Origin: Parascedosporium putredinis
Lineage: Eukaryota; Ascomycota; Sordariomycetes; Microascales; Microascaceae
NCBI GenBank assembly: GCA_949357655.1
Contig: CASHTG010000003.1
Coordinates: 868,001-932,000, forward strand
DNA length: 64,000 bases
Direction of reading: 5' to 3'
Part shown: positions 11,880-22,320 of the stretch, piece after piece
Layout: each line of letters starts with the position of its first letter
How positions within the stretch are numbered: position 1 is the first letter of the stretch
Position numbers and translations under genes: made by a program
The notes under the pieces: model-generated
What the model was told of the DNA's origin: nothing
Databases searched by the model: none
Seen by the model: the letters and a program-made list of their open reading frames with translations, nothing else

Positions 11880-14148
11880 TTTATTGTGAGCCAGATCCTC
11901 GGATCGAGCTGCCCGTTCTACCGTGACTCTTCGTAGGCCCTTGAAACAGGGAGACTTGAGATTTCTAATTTCACGCCCGCCGCATGACGGTGTGTTCAGC
12001 TTGTTTTGGTGATGTGGGTGAGGGAACTGTCAGTGGTCGAACTCGCGCTGGGCAGAGACGAGCCATGCACTCTTCGAGGACGAAGCTGAAGTAGCTGATT
12101 TGAGCATGGTTGGAATGGTGGGAGAGGCTTCAGACACCAGTTCCGACTTATTATTGATAAAGTAGTATCCTTCACTAGCAAAACGACCGGGTACGTCATC
12201 GAGAAGTACATGGCTTCATGAGGTTGTCTACGGAGCACTTAGGGGCTCACCCTGAACTTTGGGGGCACCCAGTTCTGGATCTCAATATTTATTTCTTAAA
12301 AAAATTTGCCTAGATGGGCCAAATTTGCTGTTTCATATGGAGGCAGGAGATGATGTTGCCGTCAAAGGTGTTGATATACAGGACCTGCTCACAACCAAGC
12401 TATCTGTAACGCTATGTCTGGTTGTTTAATGAATGGGCCTTAGCTTGGTTGAATCGATGATTCGCAACACATCGAGCAGACCCAAGCTGAATCTGGTTTG
12501 TGACCTCTCTGTCTTGACGGGAAGTTGAAGATTAGGGAATGAAATGGTACCGCTGTACCCAAGCAGACAGAAACTGCAGCATCGTTTCTCATTTTATATT
12601 GATCTTTCCCATTTGACGAGGAGTGGCCTTCGTGGTTAGCATTGCAGGTCGATCATTCGCGACGTCGATTTTAAGCTTGACCGTTGACGTCTGGTTGCCA
12701 TTTGATTGCCAGCCCCCTCGCACCGCCCTGGAGGGTGGCGTTCGTGCACGTGATGCGACACAAGTGGGCACCAGGCTCTGTTTGTTCAAACTTGGAAGTG
12801 CTCAGAAGCCACGAGTCCTGCTCCTTCCCGCATCCCAGATTTGGTTCGATGATGCTGGCGCGGCTGGGAAAACTAGCCCGGCACAGTACGAAAAACCAGG
12901 AACAGAAACATCCTGGTACTTCGACGAGGACCTGTGCCTGGTGCGTCAGGACATTGTGGTTGCAACGTTTGCAGACTGGGTCGACGGAAGCTGCCTTTCT
13001 TCTTCACAAGGCTTCGAAACTAGATATTTCTCGAGGCATTCCTTTCACGCCGAGCTTCAGCCACTTTGCTAGTTTTCTCTATGACCTTGGCACTCTTTGT
13101 ACGAAGTAAATAGGCCCATGAAAAGAAGATCAATTGATGGTGATTCCTATGATCTGGGAGGGGTCTATGAGGTATTCTCAACCTACCATCAAATTGGAAG
13201 CCTCCCTTGCTCTTTCTCCTGGAGGCCTTGAGAGACCTGGGATGTCACTGGAATGAATAGGCATTGCAGCTTCCTCTCGACCTCTCCTCATCTCAAGTGC
13301 TGGTGAAGAGAGGATAGAACCCTGATACATTCCAGCACATGAATGTGCCTTCCCTGAATAGGAAAAAGAAGAATCCTCCCTAATTGCCTGGTGAAGTTCC
13401 CCCAACCTTCTCTCGGGAAACGATTGATGATTAAGATGATTGAGAGCCTCGTGAAAAATTTTAGTGGGTGTAAAGGAAGAAGGGAAAAAACTTCCTTCGT
13501 ATGAAGGTTTTCTTCACTTAGGATTCTCATACTAATTTCGAAGGCACGTCTTTGCCTTGGAATGCCACCGGTTGATCCTCGTTGCAACACTTAGTATCTA
13601 CATTTTTCTTCTTCTTTTCACCCCGCTCATCCTTTCACTCTTCCCTAGGATTCCAAAGCCTCTCTCCTTCACCTTCTACTGATGCTAGGAAGTGGACTAG
13701 GGGATGGACACCTGGAGATATTGAGGTATTGTCACAGTGCGAACTATCCATCCAATCGTTGCTCTAGCCGCACGGCAGTGCAAGGGCCTGCAGTAAGTAA
13801 CCCACAACCTCACCTCATCACTAACCGGCTCTCAGGGTTGTTTCCAACATCGAAAACCATCTTAGACTTCATACCTCGAACCATACGCCCGTCTAGGTCT
13901 CGAGAGCCGCCGCTTCCTCAACACTGCCAAGATCTGCTGGCTCCGTGACGATAGCGTTCGCTCGTGACGGGTCCCGACCTAAAATTCCGCTCGAGCAAGC
14001 CTTGCCACGACACCGAATTGCCGAATCTTTGGACCTCCCTCCCCAAAGTCGCTCGACCTCTTCCCTCTACCCCTCCGACCCGATTCTTCCTCCCATGACT
14101 TAGCTACCGCGTGAATCGGTGTACGCATCTCACGATAGTTGTTTAGAG
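11880..14148. other. Intergenic plus NST1 promoter
   Basis: There is no supported gene. Two overlapping frames at 12623-13109 stay open for 140-150 codons but show no domain. The last few hundred bases, C/T-rich from about 13600, are the probable promoter and leader of NST1. Confidence 0.4.
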
Positions 14149-17100
14149 ATGCCCGCGAATAACCGCCTGCCAGCGACTCAACCCTCATCTCCTCCAACCA
14201 GCAAGAACGTATCCAAATACGCCAACAAAGACGGCTCTAAATTTATCGCTCTTCCTAAGGCTCCGATAGCCTCTCTACCTCCACAGAGCGGCCCGCCCTC
14301 TCCGAATACCATGCCTGCGCCCCAGAACCCAGTGTTGGGTTCTTCCAGCAACGGCCCCCTCAAGGCGTTAACCCAAAAGCAGAAGCGCAGACAGAAAAAT
14401 GCCGCCAAGGCAGCGGCAGCGGCAGCGGCGGTAGCTCCGACCTTGGTGGCTAACGGCCACAGCCCACCTCCCACTCCCTCGGACCCTCGGGAACCTCTGG
14501 CCGCAGCTGCCTCAACACCCTCTGCCTTGGACACGGATGAGGTGCCGACCTCCTGTCCCGCGCAGTCTCTCCCTTCTGGCTCGCAAACCCGTATCCCCCT
14601 TCAAAATGGCGTACATGAACCGTTCGATATCTCAGCGGCGCAATCTCAAGCCAAGGGAAAGAAGACTAAGCGAAGCAAGCGAAAGAAGAAAGCCATGACC
14701 GATGGGGAGATCTCGCCCACGAGGTCTCGCCCCGTTACAAGACTTCCCGATCTCGAGACGACGAGCGGTTTTGGAACACCAATACGAATGAAGAACGCGA
14801 GCGTATCAAGAACTTCTGGATTAATCTGACCGAGGAGGAACGCAAAAACTTGGTCAAACTTGAGAAAGACACCATCCTCTCAAAAATGAAGGAACAGCAG
14901 AAGAATACGTGCAGCTGCGCGGTATGCGGACGAAAGCGGAGCGCTATCGAGCAGGAGCTCGAGGGCTTGTATGACAGCTACTATCGAGAGCTGGAAAACT
15001 ACGCTAATCGCGCGGATGGGTCTTTACTTGGCGGTCCTGGTAACTTCGCTCTACAAACGCGCGAGAACATGGTGGCCTATCATGCGGGAATACCCCCAAG
15101 CTCCCATGGGTAGCGATGCGCTTCGTGGCGTTGACGACGAAGAAGACAGCTACCCCGAAGAAGAGCTTGAAGATGACGACGATCCCTACAGTGAAGAGGA
15201 CATCTCCGACGACGACCGTCGAGAAAATGACCAGGCAATTTCCGATTTTCTTGATTTTGGTAACAGCCTCCAAGTTAAGGGTAAGGAGCCGGGTTTTCTC
15301 CCTTTCCAGCCACCGTGCCTTTTTGACCTGCCGTGGCGTCTCCATTTGCTAACTTTTATAAACGTGCTACAGGCGGGATTCTCACGGTTGCCGACGATCT
15401 TCTGAAGAATGATGGAAGGAAATTCATTGAGATGATGGAGCAACTCGCAGAACGTCGCATGGCCCGGGAAGAAGGTGTGCCGTCAAGCCGCTATCCTCGG
15501 ATGATGAGCCATCGAACGAATGGCTCATACCTATCCCCGCACGATCATGGTCACGACGAGGATGACGATCTTGATCACGACCACGACCACGACCATGATC
15601 ACGACCATGACCACGATCACGATCACGATCACGATCACGACCACGATCACAGCCATGACCACGACCATGATCATCACCACCACGACCACGACCATGATCA
15701 CGACCATGACCACGATCACGATCACGATCACGACCATGACCACGACCACGATCATGACCACGACCATGGCCACCCTCATACCCATCATGGCCACGTACAC
15801 AACCATGACGGTCACCACGTTCATAACCACGTCCACGATCATCCCCACGTACATCCTGATGATGAAGGAGATTACGACGATGAAGACGAGGAGGATTACG
15901 ATGATGACCCAGAAGGCGACTATGACGATGATGAGGACGAGGTCGAGGTATGCATCATGCTACTGTCATGTTCTCCCGTATCAGTTCCGGGATTGTTTCT
16001 TCGATTGATAGCTAACCCGTAATTTAGGAGGCGATGACCGATCAGCAGCGCATGGAGGAAGGCCGGCGGATGTTTCAAATCTTCGCCGCCCGTATGTTCG
16101 AGCAGAGGGTGCTTAGTGCTTATAAGAAAAACTGGCAACTGAACGAACGGAAAAGCTGCTTCAGGAACTCGACGACGAAAAGCGCCAGGAGGAAGAACGA
16201 AAGGCGCAAAAGGCGAGCAAAGCTGCCAAGAAGCGTGATCGTGAAAAGGCAAAGAAACTCGCAAATCAGGAAGCAAAAGCTAAAAGGAAGCCGAGAAGGC
16301 CGCCGAGGAGGCCGCAAAGAAGCGTGAGGCAGAGAGGCGCGTCGAAGAACAGCGCAAACTCCTCGAAGACAAGCGAAAGGCGAAGGAAGCACAGAAGAGA
16401 AAGGAGGAGGAGGAGCGCGATCGCAAAGAAGCGGAGCGTTTAAAGCGCCAACAGGAGCAAGAACGCAAGATCAAGGAAGCCCGTGATGCCAAGGAACGCG
16501 AAAAGAGAACCAAGGAAGAACAGCGGCAGCGGGAGAAGGAGGCTCGCGAGACGAAGGAGCGCCAGGAACGTGAGCAGAAGGAACGCCAAGTACGAGAGCG
16601 CCAGCAGCAAAAGGAACGAGACGCTCGGGAACGAAAGGAGCGTCAAGAGACGCAGGACCGTGAGCGCAGGACTAGAGATCCTCAGCTGAAGGGTGATCGC
16701 GAAGGCAAAGAGAAGCAAAAGGGCCAATCCAAGTCCACTGCATCCAAGGGAGGTTCTGTCCAAGCGGCGATCCCCAAGGCGGCTGCCGGAAAGAAGCAAC
16801 CCACCGGGCAGGCGGCGGTTCAACAGCAGGCAAAGCCTGAGAAGCCTGTGGCATCTCAGTCCGTTCCTCTTCAGCACACCCCGTCACCCGCGGCCTTTGC
16901 TTCGCCCAAGGTGGCTGTCGCTACACCCATTCTTCACACGAAAACGACCCACCCCATCAGGTCACGAACATCATCTCAGCAGCACGATGTCTCCCTCCCG
17001 CCTGCGGTCCCTCTTCCCCAAGGAGCCTTAGCTAGTCACACAGGATCTCCACATTTGGCAACGCCAGACCATTCCAGCCCTGGCCCCGCGATCCAGGCCC

Positions 17101-18269
17101 CTTCCCTGCTCTCCGGCATGCCGCAAACCGGCTCCCCGTCTATACAGTCGCTTCGCGGAGTTGAGAACACGCCACCTCCTCTTCCACCGTATGGTGTAGG
17201 GCGCGGCCTGGGCATCCCCCTCCGCCCGGATTTGGCCATGTCCCCCTTCCGCCAGGCTTACATAATGGCCAGATATTCCCCCAAGCCAGGGAGCATTTCG
17301 ATATGGTCCAGAATTTATGCCTCTACCTCCTGGCCTGGCTAGCCCTCTCCCACGCGTACCTTACGGAGGGCCTCCCCCGCCAGGGTTTGGGCAATCTGCT
17401 GGGGATCCGATGCTCGGCCTAAACCATGCGTTTGGCCTCCCCTCGGAGATGGCTGTTGGCCAGCAATCGCGACAGCTCTCCGGTAGCTTGGATCCCTCAC
17501 CACCGCCACTTGCCGGGCAACCTATTAGCCGGCCAGCGCCTATTGGCCGCCCGGCGAGCGTTGTTCATGGACAGCGTCCTCTCGATAGACCAGCACGAGA
17601 GGCATTTGACGAGGAGCAGGAGCATTTGGGGAGTCGTGCACTTTTAGACGATGATCCCGAGGAGCACATTAGTCTAGGCCAAGGGTCGATCAGGCAGAGG
17701 GTTTCCGTCCCAGGACCCAATATCCGAACCCAATTCCCCTCTGGTGGATTTATGGATGCCCCTGGCTTTGGCTCGCCATTTCACCCGCAATGGGGTGGCG
17801 CCGCAGCCGCTTTTAGTCCCCAGTCGGGGTTAGGCAGTTCGCTATGGTCAGCTCCAGGCGCTCAATTCGGCGCTCCCGGGGTGCCACCGGTGGCTCAGCT
17901 TCGAAGTCGGCCTCAGGTCAATGCTGTCGCTCTCCGTCACATGCTTTGCCTGGCCTGCCAGGCCCTAGCCGACACTGGACAAGCTACGACGAGTGGCTAC
18001 GTTGATTTTTCCGCCGTTAAATCCACCATTTTTCAGGGCTTGGGCCACGACGTGGCGGACGGGGAGCTTCTCGCCATCTCCGAAACGGAAGGGAATGGGC
18101 AGAATGGGGGCGGAACTTTTGACAGCACAATGGACTCTGGGCGACGGTTAATCAGGTGGGTGACGGCTGGTGGCCCCGAGAAGGCGCCACATCATCCACT
18201 TGGGGCACCAGGAGATTTTGGAAGCCCCTCGTGAGCAGTGCCGCTCCTGGTGCCGGGCGAGGGTCATAG
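14149..18269 (+). CDS. nst1: Stress response protein NST1
   Basis: NST1 is a large, charged, coiled-coil fungal protein linked in yeast to salt tolerance and possibly mRNA metabolism. Exons are 14149-15280, 15373-15947 and 16028-18269, with introns of 92 and 80 bp, both with GCTAAC branch sites. In order: a basic/Ala-rich N-terminus (KALTQKQKRRQKNAAK); a conserved block with FWINLTEEERKNL, the Cys cluster TCSCAVCGRKR and YDSYYRELENYA; acidic DDED runs; GGILTVADDLLKNDG; a His-Asp tract; the FAARMFEQRVL region; a very long Arg/Lys/Glu coiled coil; then a Pro/Gly-rich region and the C-terminal block around YVDFSAVKSTIFQGLG. About seven missing bases (near 14747, 15095, 16123, 16287, 17268, 18226; two at some sites) must be restored; this gives about 1318 residues, as expected for the family. 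The ATG at 14149 is the first in frame with the conserved start. Confidence 0.9.
15573..15852 (+). repeat. His-Asp coding microsatellite in NST1
   Basis: A run of GAC/GAT and CAC/CAT codons encodes alternating Asp-His for about 65 residues, grading into His/Gly/Val-rich sequence. The synonymous codons are mixed, so the peptide pattern is more regular than the DNA. The alternating pattern could bind divalent metals. The antisense frame reads as a spurious Val/Met-rich protein. Confidence 0.85.
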
Positions 18270-18905
18270 GAGACCGTAGGGCCGTCACCTCAACGAGCGA
18301 TCAAACTAGCGCCTGTTGTGGTTGGGAACTCAGTGGAGAATGGTGGAAGGCGTGCATCGGCATTGACGTCCGGCACGACGCTCACAGACCCTGAATTTAC
18401 CCCCAAGACTGGCCTCAATCCCAATGCGCGGCCGTTTACCAATATAGTTCCTTCATCTGTGTCCCCGCTTTCCGGGGTTATCACACAGACTAAGCCTACC
18501 TGTACGAGTACGAGCTTACGTACCACCTTAACCAAAGACTTTTCTTCGAAACTAGGCGCCCATGGCGAGAATAAGAATACCGCTATGAGACAAGTCCAGG
18601 ATCTCATCGGGATTCCTGACATGGAGTCCACATTGGACCAAAACAAGAAGCTGTCTGTGACTTCAACTGCAGAGCCAGTCTGGAATACTACCGAGGGCCT
18701 GACTGCACTTGGAACGGAAGATGCCCCTACGGATCTGGCAGCCGATCCGCGTGATAGATACGTTCTTAGTGATGCTTTGCTGGCGACTGGCCAGCTTGCC
18801 CAAGGCACCACCCACATAGACCTGGACCTGGCTTTTCCCCCGGACCTCTTGGCCTATTCCCCGTGTTGCTCCTCCCCTCCAAAGCGCTTCGTGGGGAAGA
18901 GCTGA
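18270..18905 (+). other. Open frame after NST1 with PAM2-like motif
   Basis: Directly after the inferred NST1 TAG (18267-18269) the same phase stays open for 212 codons. It contains TGLNPNARPFTNIVP, a close match to the PAM2 motif (Leu-Asn-x-x-Ala-x-x-Phe-x-Pro type) that binds the MLLE domain of poly(A)-binding protein. No ATG opens it near its start, so it is not an obvious separate gene. It may be a C-terminal extension of NST1 reached if the TAG is a sequence error, or by readthrough, or it may be a relic. Protein-like sequence continues after a possible CACACAG acceptor near 18932. Confidence 0.45.
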
Positions 18906-20431
18906 CACTCAGTTCATACACACACAGGAGAATGGTCAGCCCCGAACATGGGACGATTTCTGGGCAAGGGCGACGTCCCGCCCCAACTGCTCCATCCCAC
19001 CACTGCTGGAAGACCATTACTAGATGTGCGGGTTGCAATCTCAACTTTGGAGGGTGGCAAAGCAGAGACCCAGCTGTTTTCCCCGTCTTGTAACCCGCGC
19101 CACGCAAAATCTCCAGACCTGGAGCGTGCAACGCCAGTTAGCGGGCCTTGCCTCAATGCATGGTCCACAAGTCGAGGATGACCTTAGGCCTGTTCGTGGT
19201 GGCTGGGTCGAGGGATAGATAGGCGGCTCCTGAGTCTATCGTCAAGTCGGGCGACGCGCATGGAAATGTTACGAGGTGATGACGCTGTCTTGTCGAGGGG
19301 ACTAGGTGATAGCTGGCTCCCCCTCTTTCTCAGCGCAGGGCACCATTTGTTTGAAGGAGGGGAGTAAGAAGAGATGAGTGTACGGAACGGGCTTTGCGGG
19401 AGAAGACGTGAGGTCGGACATGGCCTTTAATGGCTAGCACTATTAGCACAGCTATGCTGCCTTATAGGAATGGATCAACATCCATCGATAGTAAACACAG
19501 ATGCTTGAAAGCCTACTCCCTACTGCACCTCGTATGTGCTGTTTCAACGACAAGATCATACTAGTTAATTATTGCCCGTTTGCGAGTTTCACATGTTACT
19601 TGTATTCCCTCGGTTTCCTCCTCTTCCTGGCCTGTAACGAAAGGGGCGATGGGTGGCCTTGGACCTAGTTGTCGCATAACACATGTAGTGGCCGTTCCCC
19701 CTTCGCTTGTATTACTGGTGAAAGAGCTACTTGAGAAGGAAAAGTGACGGCTATACGACGCCGTAGCAATCGATATCCTTGTGCGCGATTACAGGGCAGT
19801 TATCACGATGAGAGAGAGAGAGAGAGAGAAAGTAGCGTCCAAAGATTGAAATCCGTTTTCTACATGTATGTGGAAGGGAGGGAAGCCCAAGAAACGGCAG
19901 CCCATTCCAAATGCGTTTCGTTAATGGCGACAAGATAATAAACAGGGAGGAAACATTCCAGGAAGAAGATGGCAAGTTAGGTAGACGATGTATAAAAAAG
20001 AAAAAAAAAGAAAAACGCAACCGAAAAACAACAACCAAAGGGGCAAGTCCTAGGATCGAGCCAACACTAAACAGACGGTGAGAGTCAAGGAAAAAAATTG
20101 AACAGGAGAGCGAGAAAAATTGTCATTAAATGTACCAGTTTCAACCTTGCGCCTTTTGCAAACATCTCTCTCCTCGCCTCCGCCCTCAACAGCAGCAGGC
20201 TTTTGCGGCGAGCCAAAAAAAAAAAAAAGTTGTTGACTGCCACGATCCTAATTGCGATGAGGGCCGTTTCGACCGAACTCAAAACACTCCCTTACTTCCC
20301 CGTGCATGCCAAGTTGCGCACGCCAAGTTGCGCATACACGAGGACACGTGCGAAGCTCAATCGAGCTTTGCACCAGCCCTCCGACGGACGAGCCGCACCC
20401 TATGACACTCGAGACTCGAGATCAAAGGCGC
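18906..20431. other. Intergenic
   Basis: This is 3' flank of NST1 and of the convergent membrane protein gene. An AG microsatellite sits at about 19809-19829, and A-rich runs occur near 19995-20035 and 20214-20228. No supported gene, apart from a 31-codon protein-like segment at about 18932-19026. Confidence 0.4.
19809..19829 (+). repeat. (AG)n microsatellite
   Basis: About ten uninterrupted AG dinucleotides lie in intergenic DNA, with no associated feature. Confidence 0.8.
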
Positions 20432-21462
20432 CTAGTACCTGGTCTGGTCCTGGAATGGGTCGTTCTGGGGCGGGGCGCCACCCTCGGGTCCGTAACCCTG
20501 GGTGTTACCGGGCTGGCTGGTCATGAGGGGTTGCCTGTCGCTGACGTTGCGGGCGCGAGTTCCGGCGCTCGAGGCCTTTGCAATGGCAGCAGCCTCAGCC
20601 TTGGCGGCGAGCTTCTTTTGCTGGGCCCTGTCGCGGCAGCAGAAGTAGGTCATCATACCGATGGAGAGGACAAGGGCGGAGGCGAAGATAATCGAGACGA
20701 TGATACCGCTCGTGTCGAGCTTGTTGACCTTCTCCATGCAGGTGGTCTGGCCCTTGGAATCCATTCGGCAGAGGTAGCCGCTCAGGCACTTGACCTTCTC
20801 CATGGGGCGTTCCTCGCAGTTGCCTTCGGGATCGCAAATGCTCTCCGTGACGGTGCTGGTTTGGTAGCACTCGGTGCCCTGGGAGGGCTTATCGAGGTCA
20901 GTCACCGTCTGAGCGCCAGTGATGCGGGCGGGCGTAGCGGCTGTGGTTGTCGCGGGGTCACCTCGACGGCCTTGTCCTCGACGGTCTGCGCAGGCGTGGC
21001 CTCGTCCTCGGTAGGAGTCGCCTTGTTATTGACGGTTTGAGTGTTGGCAGCAGCCTTGGTGTTGGCGTTGCCCTTGCTATTGTTGGCGGGCTTCTCTTCT
21101 TCTTCTTCGGTTGGCGTTTCCTCCTCCTCTTCGGCGTTGTTGTTGCTGCTTCCACCACGTTGCCTCCGTCGAAGTTCCTTGCCAATGGGCTGGTTGGTAG
21201 CATCTTCGCAAAGGTAGATGATGGCGGAGGCATCAAGAGCCGAGTCATCGGCGCTGCAACCGGCGTTCAGCAGACACTGCTCGATATCGGACTGGATGGA
21301 GCCTTCGGTCAGGGCGGCGAGGCAGCTTTTGGTCACGGTGGCGTCTCCGCAGCGCGAGGCGACGGAGAGCCCTTCAGCCTGCCCATGCAGACACCGCACC
21401 GCATGCTCAGACAGAGCAGATACGGCGGGGAGGAGAACGATGGATGTCTTGGAGAACCGCAT
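20432..21462 (-). CDS. Secreted-type single-pass membrane protein
   Basis: Family not recognised; the architecture is clear. An N-terminal signal peptide (residues 1-18 or so) is followed by a Cys-containing ectodomain (Cys at HAVRCLHG, SRCGD, KSCLA, QCLLNAGC and YLCED), a Glu/Thr/Asn-rich low-complexity stalk, a second Cys cluster (TECYQT to TTCMEK, six Cys), one membrane helix (GIIVSIIFASALVLSIGMM) and a short cytoplasmic tail that begins YFCCRDR and ends NDPFQDQTRY. Sordariomycete genomes carry similar uncharacterised proteins. One missing base at the GGGG run 20954-20957 (plus strand) joins the two halves into about 343 residues. The topology suggests a cell-surface or wall-associated receptor-like or sensor protein; that role is inference. 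Confidence 0.7.
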
Positions 21463-22292
21463 TTTTTTCTTTTGCCCTTTTGGCTTGGTAGATGGTGTTG
21501 GGTATCAGAAAGGGTGGATGGATTACTCGACGAGGGGCGGGGATTCCCTCAGGGGTTTATTTTAGGCAAGACGCGGAGGAGGCGGTTGCGGACAAAACCG
21601 TCGGGTCAAGAAAAGGGGTTTCGCGGTTGGAAGCAGACCGATCGTAGTCGTGATTTCTACTTTTCGGCTTGCGTGAAAACCGATAGAGAGTTGAGATGGG
21701 CCGAAGAAAAGACGAGGCAGAGGTTTTTGGCGGATGGAGGGATGAAGAGATTAATTTTTTTCTCTCCTTGTCTGGAGGCCTGGGCTGAGCCTGCAGGGAT
21801 ATTCAGGGGCGCCACTTCGAGATTGGGCGGGAAAGAGGCGGCTGGTGAGGTGAGCGTCGGGTTAGTCGGCTGTTTGCCCAATATCTCGAAGCGAAGCGAA
21901 GAAGCGAGAAAAGGATAGTATACAGTCTCCCTAACGAGGGGGAAAATATGATTCGAACAAATAAACACAGCAACACAAGCATAAAATGCAAAGAAGAAGA
22001 TCGAAGAGAAGAATGGATGCAGAGATCGTCGAAGACTTGGTGGAAAGGGCCAGAGGGCATTAGATGAAGCCGCGTTTTGGGCCCGGTACTTGCAATTTTG
22101 GTCGCCCAGCAAGCCCAGCACAGAAAGGGGGCTGAGGAGCTGAACCAGGCTGTGAGGCGCACGCACGCATGCGATGGAAGGGGGCAGGATCGCGTTGTGT
22201 GGGTATTCGCCAACAGGACGGAGTACTTGGGGGTACCTTGCTAAGGCCCAGGATCGGACGAGCCAATATTATGAGCATGAGCCAGAGCTGAC

Positions 22293-22320
22293 TAGGCCAA
22301 GTAGGCCAAGTAGGCCAAGG
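22293..22320 (+). repeat. Three tandem TAGGCCAAG units
   Basis: Three perfect 9-bp copies in a row lie upstream of the membrane protein gene. The purpose is unknown; they may be chance or a reiterated binding site. Confidence 0.7.

Noticed and set aside
12623..13109. Two overlapping 140-150 codon plus-strand frames
   Set aside because: Both open at once in the same DNA with no motif; probably chance in stop-poor sequence.
15531..15854. Minus-strand Val/Met-rich frame of 107 codons
   Set aside because: It is the antisense of the His-Asp codon repeat in NST1; low complexity and no start context.
18170..19200. Independent gene downstream of NST1
   Set aside because: No start codon near the open frame and it is in phase with the NST1 end; treated as a possible extension instead.
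20947..21918. 323-codon plus-strand frame
   Set aside because: Antisense of the membrane protein gene, which has a signal peptide, Cys pattern and membrane helix on the other strand.
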